64,000 nucleotides of DNA from an uncultured Halomonas sp. Its GTDB lineage: Bacteria > Pseudomonadota > Gammaproteobacteria > Pseudomonadales > Halomonadaceae. Under the pieces are notes generated by a model. That model was not told where the DNA came from and searched no databases. It saw only the letters and a list, made by a program, of their open reading frames with translations. Each line of letters opens with the position of its first letter. Positions within the stretch are counted from its first letter, which is position 1. The position numbers were made by a program, and so were the translations under genes. The stretch covers positions 1-64,000 of the forward strand of contig NZ_CANLTC010000001.1 of the NCBI RefSeq assembly GCF_947493865.1, read 5' to 3'. This document shows, one piece after another, positions 16,366 to 25,263 of this stretch.

Positions 16366-17028
16366 TCAGTGATGGAAGCGATCTGCTACTTCTCTTGCCA
16401 ACTTCCGAATACCATCCCAGTCTTCTGCGTCGATCAGTTCCTTGGGGGTGATCCAGGAGCCACCCACGCACATGACATTGGGCAGTTTGAGATAACTCTC
16501 GGCGTTATCCAGAGTGATACCGCCAGTGGGACAGAAACGCGCCTCGGGAATGGGGGCACCGAAGGACTTGAGCGCCGCCACTCCCCCACTGGCCTCTGCG
16601 GGGAAAAACTTGAAGCGCCGATAGCCATACTGCCAACCGGTCATCAGCTCGGAAACGGTGGCCACTCCCGGCAACATCGGCACGGGGCTACTCACACCAT
16701 AGCGGTATAGCGCATCGGTGGCACCGGGTGTGACCACGAAGTCGGCCCCTGCCTGTTCGGCCTGGCGATATTGCGCCGGTGTCAGCACGGTGCCTGCACC
16801 AATACTGGCGCGGGGCAGCGCCTCGTTCATGCGCTTGATAGCCTCCATGGCACAGTCGGTGCGCAGGGTTACTTCGATCACCGCCAGCCCGCCTTCCACC
16901 AGGGCGCGCCCCAAGGGGACGGCATCTTCCAGTCGTTCGATCGTCACCACCGGGATGACCTCGGCTCTAAGGCAGATGCTATCGAGTTCAGTGGTACGGG
17001 TTGATGGCAGTTGTTTTTCGATGGTCAT
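16366..17028 (-). CDS. eda: 2-keto-3-deoxy-6-phosphogluconate aldolase
   Basis: A 220-residue KDPG/KHG aldolase. It splits 2-keto-3-deoxy-6-phosphogluconate into pyruvate and glyceraldehyde-3-phosphate, the last step of the Entner-Doudoroff pathway. Characteristic segments are VIPVVTIERLEDAVPLGRAL near the N terminus, GAGTVLTPAQYRQAEQAGAD, and FKFFPAEASGGVAALKSFG, which carries the Schiff-base lysine region. I choose the ATG at 17028 with a GGAG site seven bases upstream instead of the GTG at 17040 that overlaps that site. It lies 24 bases after pgl in an operon with zwf; no edd gene is in this window. Confidence 0.95.
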   Translation of the reverse strand: MTIEKQLPSTRTTELDSICLRAEVIPVVTIERLEDAVPLGRALVEGGLAVIEVTLRTDCAMEAIKRMNEALPRASIGAGTVLTPAQYRQAEQAGADFVVTPGATDALYRYGVSSPVPMLPGVATVSELMTGWQYGYRRFKFFPAEASGGVAALKSFGAPIPEARFCPTGGITLDNAESYLKLPNVMCVGGSWITPKELIDAEDWDGIRKLAREVADRFHH

Positions 17029-17052
17029 GGTGTACTCCACTAGAAATTCGTC

Positions 17053-17742
17053 TCAAGGCGCCCAGTAAATGGCGAGGGGACAACTCAAGAACACACGAAT
17101 GGGCAGTTCCCGTACGTCATCGCCTCCCATGGCCCGTGCCAATATCGCTCGCTTGTCGTCGCCGACGATGTGCAGCATATGGCGCCTTGCTCGATGCAGC
17201 CAGCCCGCGCTCAAGGAAATCCGAGGCTGCGGAACGCTGGGCGCCCGTACCGCGACCGTCGCTTCATCGGTACTCAACGCCAGACCCAGTTCGCCGCTGT
17301 CGGGAAACAGCGAGGCAGTATGGCCGTCTCCGCCCATACCCAATACCACGGCACTCGCGGGCCAGGAAAGTCCGGCAATACGCTCGGCAACCTCTACCGC
17401 GCCTTCCTCCGGGGTACCGTGGGTCGTGGTCAGCGGATGAAAATGCGCCTTGGCGGCGGGCCCTTGAAGCAAATGCTCCCGCACCAGCCGGGCATTGCTG
17501 TCCTGATGCGTTTCATCTACCCAGCGCTCATCGACAAGCGTCACGTCGACCCGCTCCCAAGGCAGATCCACCGCCGCAAGCCGGGTGAAGAACGGCACCG
17601 GCGTCGAACCGCCGGAGACCAGCAGCAACACCCGCTCCTGGTTGGTCAGATCGACCGCCAGCGCGCTGGCTACGGACTCCGCCAGTTGCATCGCCAGGTG
17701 CTCACGCGCCGGTGAAATTTTTTCAGACGCCGTTGCACTCAT
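17053..17742 (-). CDS. pgl: 6-phosphogluconolactonase
   Basis: A 229-residue member of the DevB/NagB-like phosphogluconolactonase family, which hydrolyses 6-phosphogluconolactone made by glucose-6-phosphate dehydrogenase. Diagnostic segments are VLLLVSGGSTPVPFFTRLA, VDVTLVDERWV, and VLGMGGDGHTASLFPDS. The ATG at 17742 overlaps the zwf stop codon by one base (TGATG), showing translational coupling; a TTG one codon earlier is also in frame. It sits between zwf and eda. Confidence 0.94.
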   Translation of the reverse strand: MSATASEKISPAREHLAMQLAESVASALAVDLTNQERVLLLVSGGSTPVPFFTRLAAVDLPWERVDVTLVDERWVDETHQDSNARLVREHLLQGPAAKAHFHPLTTTHGTPEEGAVEVAERIAGLSWPASAVVLGMGGDGHTASLFPDSGELGLALSTDEATVAVRAPSVPQPRISLSAGWLHRARRHMLHIVGDDKRAILARAMGGDDVRELPIRVFLSCPLAIYWAP

Positions 17743-19232
17743 CAATAATCCTCGTACCAGGAACGACCATCCTGAGTGATCATGGCAATCGACGCCACCG
17801 GCCCCCAGGAGCCCGCGGGATAGCGGCGCGGCGGCAACTCGATTTCATCCCAGGCGGCTACCAGACGATCCGCCCAACGCCAGGCATATTCGACCTCGTC
17901 CCGACGCACGAACAGATACTGCTGGCCTTTCATGACCTCCAACAGCAAGCGTTCGTAGGCATCGGGAATCCGCGATTTGGGAAAGGCACTGTTGAAATCC
18001 AGATGCAGCGGCCCTGGGCGCAGACGCATGCCCTTGTCGAGCCCGCCGTCCTTGGTCAGCACCTGCAGAGCGATACCCTCTTCCGGCTGCAGACGAATGA
18101 TCAACTTGTTGGAAGCCAGGCTGCGCTGATCCGGGTCGAAGATGTAGTGCGCCTGCTGGCGAAAATGGATGACGATCTGGGAGAGCTTCTCCGGCATGCG
18201 CTTGCCGGTACGCAGGTAGAACGGCACACCGGCCCAGCGCCAGTTGGCGACTTCGGTGCGCATGGCGACGAAGGTTTCGGTATGGCTATCCGCATTGGCT
18301 CCCTCCTCGTCGAGATAACCCGGCACGCTGACACCGTCGATCGAGCCGGCAATGTACTGTCCGCGCACCACATCCCGGGGGATCGATTCGGGGCTGAAGG
18401 GCTTGAGCGCCTTGAGTACCTTGACCTTTTCGTCGCGAATGGCATCCGCATCGAGATTCGAAGGAGGGTCCATGGCAATCAGGCACAAGAGCTGCAGCAA
18501 ATGGTTTTGCACCATGTCTCGCAGCTGGCCGGCCTTGTCGAAGTACCCCCAACGACCTTCGATGCCGACCTGTTCGGCGACGGTGATTTCGACGTGGGAG
18601 ATATGATTCTGATTCCACTGGGTGCCGAATAGCGGATTGGCAAAACGCATCGCGATCAGATTCTGAACGGTTTCCTTGCCCAGGTAGTGATCGATGCGAT
18701 AGATGCGCGATTCGGGAAATACCGCACCAATGGCATCATTGATTTCCTGAGAAGATTCAAGATCGTAGCCAATGGGTTTTTCCACCACCACCCGGGTTTC
18801 GTCGTCAAGGCTGCCGCTTTTATGCAGGTTACGACAGATATCGCCGAAGATACTCGCCGGCACCGCCATGTAGACCGTCATGGGACGGCTACCTTTTCCT
18901 TTCGAGGCACTCTCTCGCCATTGGCGAATGACCTTGAAACCTTCGGTATCATTGAAGTCGAGTTGCAGATAATCAAGACGCTCGAGAAAGCGCTGAAGAC
19001 ACTCCTGCTCCAGTGACTCTGGCTTGACATAGGTCTTCAGCGTCTTGTGTACACGTTTGCGGAAGGCGTCCGTATCCATTTCGTGGCGTGCAAGCCCCAG
19101 AATGCGCGTACCGCTGGCCAGTAGATTGTCTCGATCCAGGTGATAAAGTGCCGGATACAGCTTGCGTAGCGACAGGTCACCCAAGCCACCGAACAAGGCA
19201 AGATCGACATCGGATGTGGAGCCTTGGACCAT
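17742..19232 (-). CDS. zwf: Glucose-6-phosphate 1-dehydrogenase
   Basis: A 496-residue enzyme that oxidises glucose-6-phosphate to 6-phosphogluconolactone with NAD(P)+. The dinucleotide-binding region near the N terminus reads [20 protein letters not shown], and the active-site signature [13 protein letters not shown] is at about residues 178-190. It is the first gene of the zwf-pgl-eda-DUF938 operon and is divergent from hexR. Full length for the family. Regulation by HexR, which releases DNA when it binds KDPG, is the known arrangement in Pseudomonas and relatives and is likely here. Confidence 0.96.
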   Translation of the reverse strand: MVQGSTSDVDLALFGGLGDLSLRKLYPALYHLDRDNLLASGTRILGLARHEMDTDAFRKRVHKTLKTYVKPESLEQECLQRFLERLDYLQLDFNDTEGFKVIRQWRESASKGKGSRPMTVYMAVPASIFGDICRNLHKSGSLDDETRVVVEKPIGYDLESSQEINDAIGAVFPESRIYRIDHYLGKETVQNLIAMRFANPLFGTQWNQNHISHVEITVAEQVGIEGRWGYFDKAGQLRDMVQNHLLQLLCLIAMDPPSNLDADAIRDEKVKVLKALKPFSPESIPRDVVRGQYIAGSIDGVSVPGYLDEEGANADSHTETFVAMRTEVANWRWAGVPFYLRTGKRMPEKLSQIVIHFRQQAHYIFDPDQRSLASNKLIIRLQPEEGIALQVLTKDGGLDKGMRLRPGPLHLDFNSAFPKSRIPDAYERLLLEVMKGQQYLFVRRDEVEYAWRWADRLVAAWDEIELPPRRYPAGSWGPVASIAMITQDGRSWYEDY

Positions 19233-19302
19233 GAACCACCCCTCAAATTTATGGTTAAATTACTAATAAAGTACGCCACAGATGCTTCATTCCGCAAATA
19301 GT

Positions 19303-19318
19303 TTGGTAACTTTGACAA
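19303..19318. promoter_or_regulatory. Candidate HexR operator in the zwf-hexR gap
   Basis: The sequence TTGG-N8-ACAA differs by one base from the TTGT-N7/8-ACAA element described for Pseudomonas HexR. It lies 71 bp upstream of zwf and about 125 bp before hexR. A TTGACA hexamer at 19312 overlaps it and could be the -35 element of a rightward promoter, though no good -10 follows. The call is tentative. Confidence 0.3.
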
Positions 19319-19442
19319 AAATACGGTAATGAACGTTTTGATCTTTTTGCCGGGATAGTGTCAAGTTAGAGTAACGGTCTCCTCATCAGATCACCACATA
19401 ACAGTATGGTAGGAAACATTCCATGGTAAAGAACGCTGCCTG

Positions 19443-20306
19443 ATGGCCAGCCATGATCTTCTGGAGCGCATTCGTCAACGTCGGGAAGCGCTGAACCGTT
19501 CCGAGCGCAAGGTGGCGGAAGTCATTCTTGCCGATCCGCTGACCGCCACAGGGTTGAGCATCGCCACCCTGGCCCGGCGCGCGTCAGTCAGCGAACCCAC
19601 CGTGAACCGTTTTTGCCGCAGCTTCGAAACCAAGGGTTATCCTGATTTCAAGATAAAACTGGCCCAAAGTCTGGCAGGGGGCACCCCCTATATCAGCCGC
19701 AACGTGGAACCCGAGGACAACGCGGCCAGCTATGCGGACAAGATATTCGGTGCCAGCATCGCAGCCTTGGACGACGCCCGCCGTGCACTCGATTCTCGCA
19801 GCATCGAGCAGGCAGTGGATTACCTCATCCAGGCCAAGCAGATCAGCTTCTTCGGGCTGGGCGCCTCTTGCCCCGTAGCCCAGGATGCCCAGCACAAGTT
19901 CTTTCGCTTCAACTTGCCCGTGATGGCCTACGAAGACGTACTGATGCAGCGCATGGTGGCCGCGGCTAGCCATACCGGCGATGTTATCGTGATCATTTCC
20001 TATACCGGGCGCACCCGGGAACTGGTGGATATCGCCGAGCTGGGGCGCAACAGCGGTGCGGTAGTGCTTGGCATCACCGCGCCAGCATCGCCTCTTGCCG
20101 CGCAATGCACTGAAACCCTGGCAGTCGTCACCCCGGAAGATACCGATGTCTACATGCCCATGACCTCCCGCATGATTCATCTGGCGCTGATCGATGTGCT
20201 GGCAACCGGCGTGACCTTGCGCCGGGGCGAAGGATTCTTGCCCCATCTCAAGAAGATCAAGGACAGCCTTCAGGCGACCCGCTACCCCAACGACGAGGAT
20301 CGGTGA
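19443..20306 (+). CDS. hexR: HexR-type RpiR-family regulator
   Basis: A 287-residue RpiR-family protein. The N-terminal helix-turn-helix domain covers about residues 1-77 ([11 protein letters not shown], then [20 protein letters not shown]), and a SIS sugar-phosphate isomerase-like domain covers about 120-260 ([39 protein letters not shown]). The divergent position next to zwf-pgl-eda is the standard HexR arrangement, where the protein represses central sugar catabolism and is released by KDPG. The ATG has only a weak ribosome site. A GC-rich hairpin follows the stop. Confidence 0.9.
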   Translation: MASHDLLERIRQRREALNRSERKVAEVILADPLTATGLSIATLARRASVSEPTVNRFCRSFETKGYPDFKIKLAQSLAGGTPYISRNVEPEDNAASYADKIFGASIAALDDARRALDSRSIEQAVDYLIQAKQISFFGLGASCPVAQDAQHKFFRFNLPVMAYEDVLMQRMVAAASHTGDVIVIISYTGRTRELVDIAELGRNSGAVVLGITAPASPLAAQCTETLAVVTPEDTDVYMPMTSRMIHLALIDVLATGVTLRRGEGFLPHLKKIKDSLQATRYPNDEDR

Positions 20307-20318
20307 CCTAAGACCTGA

Positions 20319-20349
20319 AAGAGCCAGCTACGGCTGGTAGCGGGCTCTT
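20319..20349. terminator. Hairpin between hexR and the repeat protein
   Basis: A 13-bp stem with a single mismatch, AAGAGCCAGCTAC with GTAGCGGGCTCTT, and a five-base loop. It lies 12 bases after hexR and 15 bases beyond the stop of the convergent repeat-protein gene, so it can serve both. T tracts are short on both sides. Confidence 0.6.
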
Positions 20350-20364
20350 GCCTGTCATGGTGTT

Positions 20365-20811
20365 TCAGTTCTGCTGCGTATTCGCCGAATCCTTTTCCGG
20401 CATGCCACTTTGATCGGTCGTGCTGATAGGCGCATCATCCTCCATCTTCTGAGTCTTGCTCTTATCCATGGACGAGCCTTGCTTCATGCCACCTTGGCCC
20501 TGCATTTTCTCGTGACCGGCCGTGTCCTTTTTCGGCATGCCACTTTGATCGGTCGTGCTGATAGGCGCATCATCCTCCATCTTCTGATTCTTGCTCTTAT
20601 CCATGGACGAGCCTTGCTTCATCCCACTTTGGCCCTGCATTTTCTCGTGACCGGCCGTGTCCTTTTTCGGCATGCCACTTTGATCGGTCGAATTGACAGG
20701 CGCATCCTCTTCCATCATTTCGTCTTGTTCCGTCGCCAAGGCTGCGCTCGAAAACGCCCAGGCGGAAAGCCCAGCAAAAATGACCCCATAGACAGCTGTG
20801 CGAGTAGTCAT
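20365..20811 (-). CDS. Secreted acidic protein made of 45-residue tandem repeats
   Basis: A 148-residue protein with a signal peptide (GVIFAGLSAWAFSSAALA, cleavage likely near residue 26) and a mature part made almost wholly of repeats. Each 45-residue unit contains DQSGMPKKDTAGHEKMQGQ and then KQGSSMDKSK followed by QKMEDDAPIS. There are two complete copies and partial ones at each end. The composition is Met-, Lys-, Asp- and Gly-rich, with no cysteine and little hydrophobic content, so it should be disordered in the periplasm or outside the cell. Methionine-rich periplasmic proteins can bind copper or scavenge oxidants; I cannot assign a function. It stands alone between hexR and the polyene cluster. 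Confidence 0.75.
   Translation of the reverse strand: MTTRTAVYGVIFAGLSAWAFSSAALATEQDEMMEEDAPVNSTDQSGMPKKDTAGHEKMQGQSGMKQGSSMDKSKNQKMEDDAPISTTDQSGMPKKDTAGHEKMQGQGGMKQGSSMDKSKTQKMEDDAPISTTDQSGMPEKDSANTQQN
20401..20720 (-). repeat. 135-bp tandem repeat inside the secreted protein gene
   Basis: Two near-identical 135-bp units (20401-20535 and 20536-20670) and a partial third (from 20671) are seen directly; the 20-base run CATGCCACTTTGATCGGTCG recurs with exact 135-base spacing. Differences are few and mostly silent or conservative, which points to recent duplication and likely variation in copy number between strains. Confidence 0.9.
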
Positions 20812-20992
20812 GAATTTGCCCCTTTAGTCATAGTGGATACATTCCTTTACCCGTTAGCGTTGCTAACCAGTAAGTAATAGTCCAGAAACGCTGTATTCCA
20901 CAAGCGGTGAGCAAAGTAGCCTATCGCTGGAGAGTCGCGTAGGGTATGCGCGTTGCGCAGTCTATGCTTGAAGCCCGGGAACAAAATGCTCG

Positions 20993-21694
20993 ATGAATGA
21001 CGCCTCGCTTATCCTCGAGGACTGGCGCGCCTGGCACCCTGGGCGTAAGCCTGCCCATGACCCTCGCCTATCCGTTGAAGAACGCCCCGCCGCCGCCCGG
21101 GTGGCGCCCATGCTGCGCCGCCGCCTCAATAACTTAGGGCGCGCTGTCTGCGACATGCTGATGGCGCTCGATCCCGGGGCGGAGTGCGTGCTTGTTCATG
21201 CCTCGCGTCACGGCGACTCGGAGCGTACCCTGGAGATGCTCTATGCCCTCAATGAAGACGTGCCGCTCTCGCCGGCTCGCTTTGGCATGGCAGTGCACAA
21301 TGCGATGATCGGCGTGCACTCCATCGCCAGCGGCAATCGTCGCTCCCTGCAGGCCATTGCCGCCTCTGGCGCCGAAGTCTCGGCGCTGTTCAGCGAGGCA
21401 CTGGGCTACCTCATGGAGGGAGAGAAACAGGTGGTCGTGGTGTTCAGCGATGCGCCCATTCCACCACGCTTTGCCGACCATGCACCAGGGCCCGCGACCA
21501 CGACGGCGGTCGCCATGCGTCTAGCGATGCGCGCAGCGATTGCTGGGGAGCAGAGCGTTACCGCCCTCGGTGCCGACGAATCGGCGTGTCATGAGTACCG
21601 TCCACCCCAACCCGATGACGTGATCGCTTGGCTACTCGGTGAAACACCGTTAGTCTGCCCCATTCGCCGGCGAGTATGGACAATGGCATCATAA
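20993..21694 (+). CDS. Beta-ketoacyl synthase-like chain-length factor (ApeC-like)
   Basis: A 233-residue protein of the short beta-ketoacyl-synthase-like family found at the head of aryl polyene clusters. It keeps the thiolase-fold pattern (FGMAVHNAMIGVHSIASGNR, VVVVFSDAPIPPRF) but the position of the active-site cysteine is not a cysteine, as expected for a chain-length factor rather than a condensing enzyme. In the characterised aryl polyene system the ApeC protein pairs with the ketosynthase ApeO; the ketosynthase at 32642 would be the partner here. It is the first gene of the cluster, about 180 bases after the repeat-protein gene. The start has only a distant GGGAA as ribosome site. Confidence 0.75.
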   Translation: MNDASLILEDWRAWHPGRKPAHDPRLSVEERPAAARVAPMLRRRLNNLGRAVCDMLMALDPGAECVLVHASRHGDSERTLEMLYALNEDVPLSPARFGMAVHNAMIGVHSIASGNRRSLQAIAASGAEVSALFSEALGYLMEGEKQVVVVFSDAPIPPRFADHAPGPATTTAVAMRLAMRAAIAGEQSVTALGADESACHEYRPPQPDDVIAWLLGETPLVCPIRRRVWTMAS

Positions 21695-21783
21695 TATCTG
21701 ATCGGCTTATCATACTTCGCTTTGCTGGGGCGCTTTCGGTCGCGACGTTGTTCGCGGCCTGGTTCACCTTCATGTCCCAATAA
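21676..21783 (+). CDS. Possible 35-residue membrane peptide, or remnant
   Basis: A short frame overlapping the end of the chain-length-factor gene. It encodes a hydrophobic stretch (LIILRFAGALSVATLFAAW) preceded by a few polar residues. In many aryl polyene clusters an acyltransferase and a second carrier protein sit at this place, and both are absent, so this may be leftover N-terminal coding sequence or simply chance. No ribosome site is evident. Confidence 0.2.
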   Translation: MDNGIIISDRLIILRFAGALSVATLFAAWFTFMSQ

Positions 21784-21862
21784 TTGCACATGCCCGCAAA
21801 GGCTCGGAAAATGAACGGTCATCCAGCCTCTACTTCAACCTTGATGGACAAGGACATCGCCC

Positions 21863-22126
21863 ATGGCGGACGCTCTGGAACTCGAACTCAAACACTTGAT
21901 CATCGACACCCTGGAACTCGAGGACGTCACTCCGGAAGATATCGACCGTGAGGAGCCCTTGTTCGTCGAAGGGCTGGGCCTCGACTCCATCGACGCTCTG
22001 GAACTGGGGCTGGCGCTGCAAAAGACCTACGGCATCAAGCTCGAAGCGGATAGCGAAGAGTCCCGTCGGCACTTTGCCAATCTAAAAAGCCTCGCTGCGC
22101 TGGTGGAGGAGAGACGCGTCGACTAA
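21863..22126 (+). CDS. Acyl carrier protein
   Basis: An 87-residue acyl carrier protein. The phosphopantetheine attachment motif GLDSIDALELG places the modified serine at Ser42, and the acidic four-helix profile is typical. In aryl polyene clusters two carrier proteins (ApeE and ApeF) hold the growing chain; only this one is found here. It would carry the starter unit loaded by the downstream AMP ligase and the extending polyene. The next gene starts 20 bases after the stop, in the same operon. Confidence 0.92.
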   Translation: MADALELELKHLIIDTLELEDVTPEDIDREEPLFVEGLGLDSIDALELGLALQKTYGIKLEADSEESRRHFANLKSLAALVEERRVD

Positions 22127-22146
22127 TGCGAAAGAAGACGTAGCGC

Positions 22147-22719
22147 ATGACCATCCCGATGAACGCCGGGCACCGTGCCCGCCCTGCCCTTGTCTCGTTG
22201 CTGTTCGGGCTGATGATGCTGGCCTGGCCGCTGCTGGTGTTCTTCCTGCTGCCCAGAGATGGAGGTTTGCTGCTGCTGGCACTAGCAGTGGCGCTGATCA
22301 GTTGGCGGCTTCCACAAGGATACAAACGCTGGGGCCTTTTGTTGACGGTTGGCGTAGTGATCCTGGCGCTGGCGGGCCAGGTGGATATCGGGGTACGCGC
22401 CTGGCCGGTATTGATCAATGCCGCGCTGTTCATTCTATTCGTCTGGAGCCTGCGCCATCCGCCAAGTCTGATCGAGCGCCTGGCCCGTCGACAGGAACCC
22501 GACCTGCCTCCCAGCGGCGTACGCTATACCCGCAACGTGACCGCGCTCTGGTGCGGTTTCTTTCTGGTCAACGGCAGCATCGCCCTCTGGACGGCACTTT
22601 ACGCCGACCTGAGCACCTGGACCCTGTACAATGGTGGCATCGCTTACGGGTTGAGCGGCGCGCTGTTTGCCGGTGAGTGGTGCGTTCGCCAGCGCGTGCG
22701 CAAGGCTGCCCATGGCTGA
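22147..22719 (+). CDS. Polytopic membrane protein of the aryl polyene cluster (COG4648-like)
   Basis: A 190-residue membrane protein with five or six hydrophobic segments (LVSLLFGLMMLAWPLLVFFL, then GLLLLALAVALISW, LLLTVGVVILALAG, ALFILFVWSL, and others). The cytoplasmic loop LRHPPSLIERLARRQEPDLP and the NVTALWCGFFLVNGSIALWT segment are typical of the membrane protein that always sits between the carrier protein and the AMP ligase in aryl polyene clusters. Its biochemical role has not been defined. The next gene overlaps its end by eight bases. Confidence 0.75.
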   Translation: MTIPMNAGHRARPALVSLLFGLMMLAWPLLVFFLLPRDGGLLLLALAVALISWRLPQGYKRWGLLLTVGVVILALAGQVDIGVRAWPVLINAALFILFVWSLRHPPSLIERLARRQEPDLPPSGVRYTRNVTALWCGFFLVNGSIALWTALYADLSTWTLYNGGIAYGLSGALFAGEWCVRQRVRKAAHG

Positions 22720-24499
22720 CGTCTCCCTCCTCAGCGCCCCCTGGCGCAATGCACCGCTGGATCAGCCGATAGGCTGGCGGTGTGCCGCGCCGCTTTCCCA
22801 GGCCGCCGTATCCTGGTCGGTTCTGCATGGCCGTATCGGCGCCTGGCAGGCACTACTGGACTCCCTGGCACCTCAAGGTCAGCGCTGGCTCCTGCATCTG
22901 CGCGAACCGCTTGAATTTGCCGCTGCCCTGCTCGCCTGCTGGGAGCGCGGCGATAGTGTCGTATTGCCCGCGGACGACCGGCCGGAAACTCTGACGGGAG
23001 TGGATCGCCTGACCCGGGGGCGCCTTGGCGACGTGGCGGAAGGACATCGCGCCGGCCCTGATGGCGGGATACCGCGCTGGGGAACGCTCGATGCCGATGC
23101 TCTCGCGCTCTCTTTATATACTTCCGGCTCCAGCGGCGATCCTCAGCGTCTCGACAAATGCTTTGCCCAGCTAGACGCGGAGCTTTCCATGCATGCACGT
23201 CTCTGGCCCCTGGAAGGACGGCTGGTGATCAGCCAGGTGAGTCATCAGCATATCTACGGCCTGCTGTTTGCCATTTTGCGGCCGCTTTGCGAACGGGCCC
23301 CCATGGCCACGAGCCTGTGCCGCTACCCGGAAACCCTGAGCGACTGGCTGGCGCGCCTGGCCACGATGCATCATTCAGCCTCTGCCGGCGTATCGTCCGA
23401 TACCCTGGACGCGCCTCCCGGGGCGGTACTCATCACCGCCCCGCCGCCCCTCGAACGCTTGCCCAGGGAGCTGGACTGGCAAGCCGCGCCCCAGATGCTG
23501 TCGCACATACACTCCTCCGGCGCGCCTCTATCCCAAGCCGCAAGCGATGGCGCCTTGGAAGCGCTGGGCGTTCCTGTCAGCGAGATCTACGGCAGTTCCG
23601 AGACCGGCGGCATCGCCTGGCGTATTCAGCAGCAAAATTCATGCTGGACACCGCTTCCCGGGGTCGAGATTCGTGACGATGCCCAGGGCACGCTATGGCT
23701 GCGCTCCCCCTTTCTGGACTCCGCAGACTGGCAGCGTCAGGCGGATCGTATTTCTCTCGAGACGTCAGGCTTTCGCTTGCTCGGCCGCGTCGATCATATT
23801 CTCAAGGTGGGGGGCAAGCGCCTGTCCTTGACGAGCATGGATCGCACCCTTGGCACCTATCCGGGTGTACTTGGGGCACGCACGATCGCCCTGCCGGAGC
23901 GCAACACCCGCCTGGGGGCCATCGTTCAGCTGGAACCGGCGTTGATACCCCAGGATCACACCACCCGGCGCGCGCTGACAGAAGCCCTGCGGCAGCATCT
24001 ACTCGAAACGTTTGAGTCGACGGTGATACCGCGCTACTGGCGCTTCGTCGATGCCTGGCCCTCCAATTCCCAGGGCAAGCTCGCTGGCGCCGTTGTAACG
24101 CAACTTTTCCGAGACCTGCAGAATCGCCGCGTGCCGCGTTGGCTGGGGGTCGAGTTCGAAGGCGATGAACGCTGTCGCGTAACCCTGGAAGTTCCCGAAC
24201 GGCTGATCTATCTGCAAGGGCATTTCGATGCAAAGCCGGTGGTTCCCGGCGTCGTCATCGTGCAGTGGGCCATCGAACTCGCCCGGGAGCACCTGGGGTT
24301 GAAAGGCGAGTTTCAAGGACTCGAGCGAGTAAAATTTCCTCGATTGCTTTGCCCTGGCGACCGCGTCGAGCTTCTTCTTTTTTTGGCCCCCGACCCGCCC
24401 CGGGGCGAACGGAACGTCAAGCTGGCATTCACCTTGAAGGGTCGACAAGCCACCCATGCCAGCGGCAAGGCCCTCTTTTCAAGTAGTGGAGATAGATGA
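22712..24499 (+). CDS. AMP-dependent acyl-ACP ligase fused to a hotdog dehydratase (ApeH-ApeI-like)
   Basis: A 595-residue two-domain enzyme. The N-terminal part is an acyl-adenylate-forming ligase with the P-loop-like SLYTSGSSGDPQ motif (about residues 132-143), the EIYGSSETGGIAWR core, and the hinge near RVDHILKVGGKRLS. The C-terminal 120 residues form a FabA/FabZ-like hotdog domain with the active-site histidine in YLQGHFDAKPVVPG. In the characterised aryl polyene pathway these are separate proteins, ApeH and ApeI. The ligase would activate the aromatic starter and load it on the carrier protein; the dehydratase works in chain extension. ATG at 22712 overlaps the previous gene. Confidence 0.85.
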   Translation: MADVSLLSAPWRNAPLDQPIGWRCAAPLSQAAVSWSVLHGRIGAWQALLDSLAPQGQRWLLHLREPLEFAAALLACWERGDSVVLPADDRPETLTGVDRLTRGRLGDVAEGHRAGPDGGIPRWGTLDADALALSLYTSGSSGDPQRLDKCFAQLDAELSMHARLWPLEGRLVISQVSHQHIYGLLFAILRPLCERAPMATSLCRYPETLSDWLARLATMHHSASAGVSSDTLDAPPGAVLITAPPPLERLPRELDWQAAPQMLSHIHSSGAPLSQAASDGALEALGVPVSEIYGSSETGGIAWRIQQQNSCWTPLPGVEIRDDAQGTLWLRSPFLDSADWQRQADRISLETSGFRLLGRVDHILKVGGKRLSLTSMDRTLGTYPGVLGARTIALPERNTRLGAIVQLEPALIPQDHTTRRALTEALRQHLLETFESTVIPRYWRFVDAWPSNSQGKLAGAVVTQLFRDLQNRRVPRWLGVEFEGDERCRVTLEVPERLIYLQGHFDAKPVVPGVVIVQWAIELAREHLGLKGEFQGLERVKFPRLLCPGDRVELLLFLAPDPPRGERNVKLAFTLKGRQATHASGKALFSSSGDR

Positions 24500-25263
24500 T
24501 GTCGAGCAACCAGCCGGCTCGCCCCTGCGTGCTGATTCCCGTTTACAATCATGGCGCAGCGATCACCGCGACCTGCGCCGGGGCCCGCCGCCTGGAGATT
24601 CCAATACTGCTGGTGGATGATGGCAGCGATGCGGCGTGTGCCGGCGTACTCGACACTCTCGCCCAGGCAGAGGATGTGATCTTGGTGCGTCTGCCGAAAA
24701 ACCGCGGCAAAGGCGCGGCAATCAAGGCGGGGCTCCGCGAGGCAGAACGCCAGGACTTCACCCATGCCCTTCAAATCGATGCGGACAGTCAGCACGACGC
24801 CAGGGATTTCCCGGCATTTCTGGAGGGATTGACCGGCGATCAGCAGGAGCTGCGGATTGCCTATCCGCGCTTTGATCGAAGTGTGCCCCGGCACCGCTTC
24901 TACGCCCGCTACGCCACCCATGCCCTGGTGTGGCTCAATACGCTTTCCTTCACCCTTCGCGACACCATGTGCGGGGTCAAATTGTATCCGGTTGCCGCGG
25001 TCAACCGTCTGGTGGCCCGTCACGGCTGCGGCGAGCGCATGCAGTTCGACACGGAGCTGCCGGTGCGCTGGCTATGGGCCGGTCTTCCGGTTGCGAATCT
25101 GCCGGTGCGGGTGCGCTACCCACTGGACGGTGTGTCGCATTTCGATATGTGGCGCGACAACGCGCTGCTGGCCGCCATGCATGGAAGACTGTTCTGTGGC
25201 ATGCTGCGACGCCTGCCTCGACTGCTTCTCAAACGACAGAGAACACTGAACCACGCCTCATGA
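24496..25263 (+). CDS. Family 2 glycosyltransferase
   Basis: A 255-residue GT-A fold glycosyltransferase. The N-terminal nucleotide-binding segment reads CVLIPVYNHGAAITATC, followed by LLVDDGSD, the loop NRGKGAAIKAGL, and the DAD-like metal motif IDADSQHD (about residues 93-100). No transmembrane segment is apparent, although a hydrophobic stretch lies near the C terminus. In aryl polyene clusters a related protein builds or modifies the lipid anchor. Its ATG overlaps the ligase stop as ATGA, and its own stop overlaps the acyltransferase start as ATGA. Confidence 0.88.
   Translation: MMSSNQPARPCVLIPVYNHGAAITATCAGARRLEIPILLVDDGSDAACAGVLDTLAQAEDVILVRLPKNRGKGAAIKAGLREAERQDFTHALQIDADSQHDARDFPAFLEGLTGDQQELRIAYPRFDRSVPRHRFYARYATHALVWLNTLSFTLRDTMCGVKLYPVAAVNRLVARHGCGERMQFDTELPVRWLWAGLPVANLPVRVRYPLDGVSHFDMWRDNALLAAMHGRLFCGMLRRLPRLLLKRQRTLNHAS

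Noticed and set aside
20401..20720. Possible CRISPR-like array
   Set aside because: The repeat unit is 135 bp, has no spacers and lies within a coding frame, so it is a coding tandem repeat.
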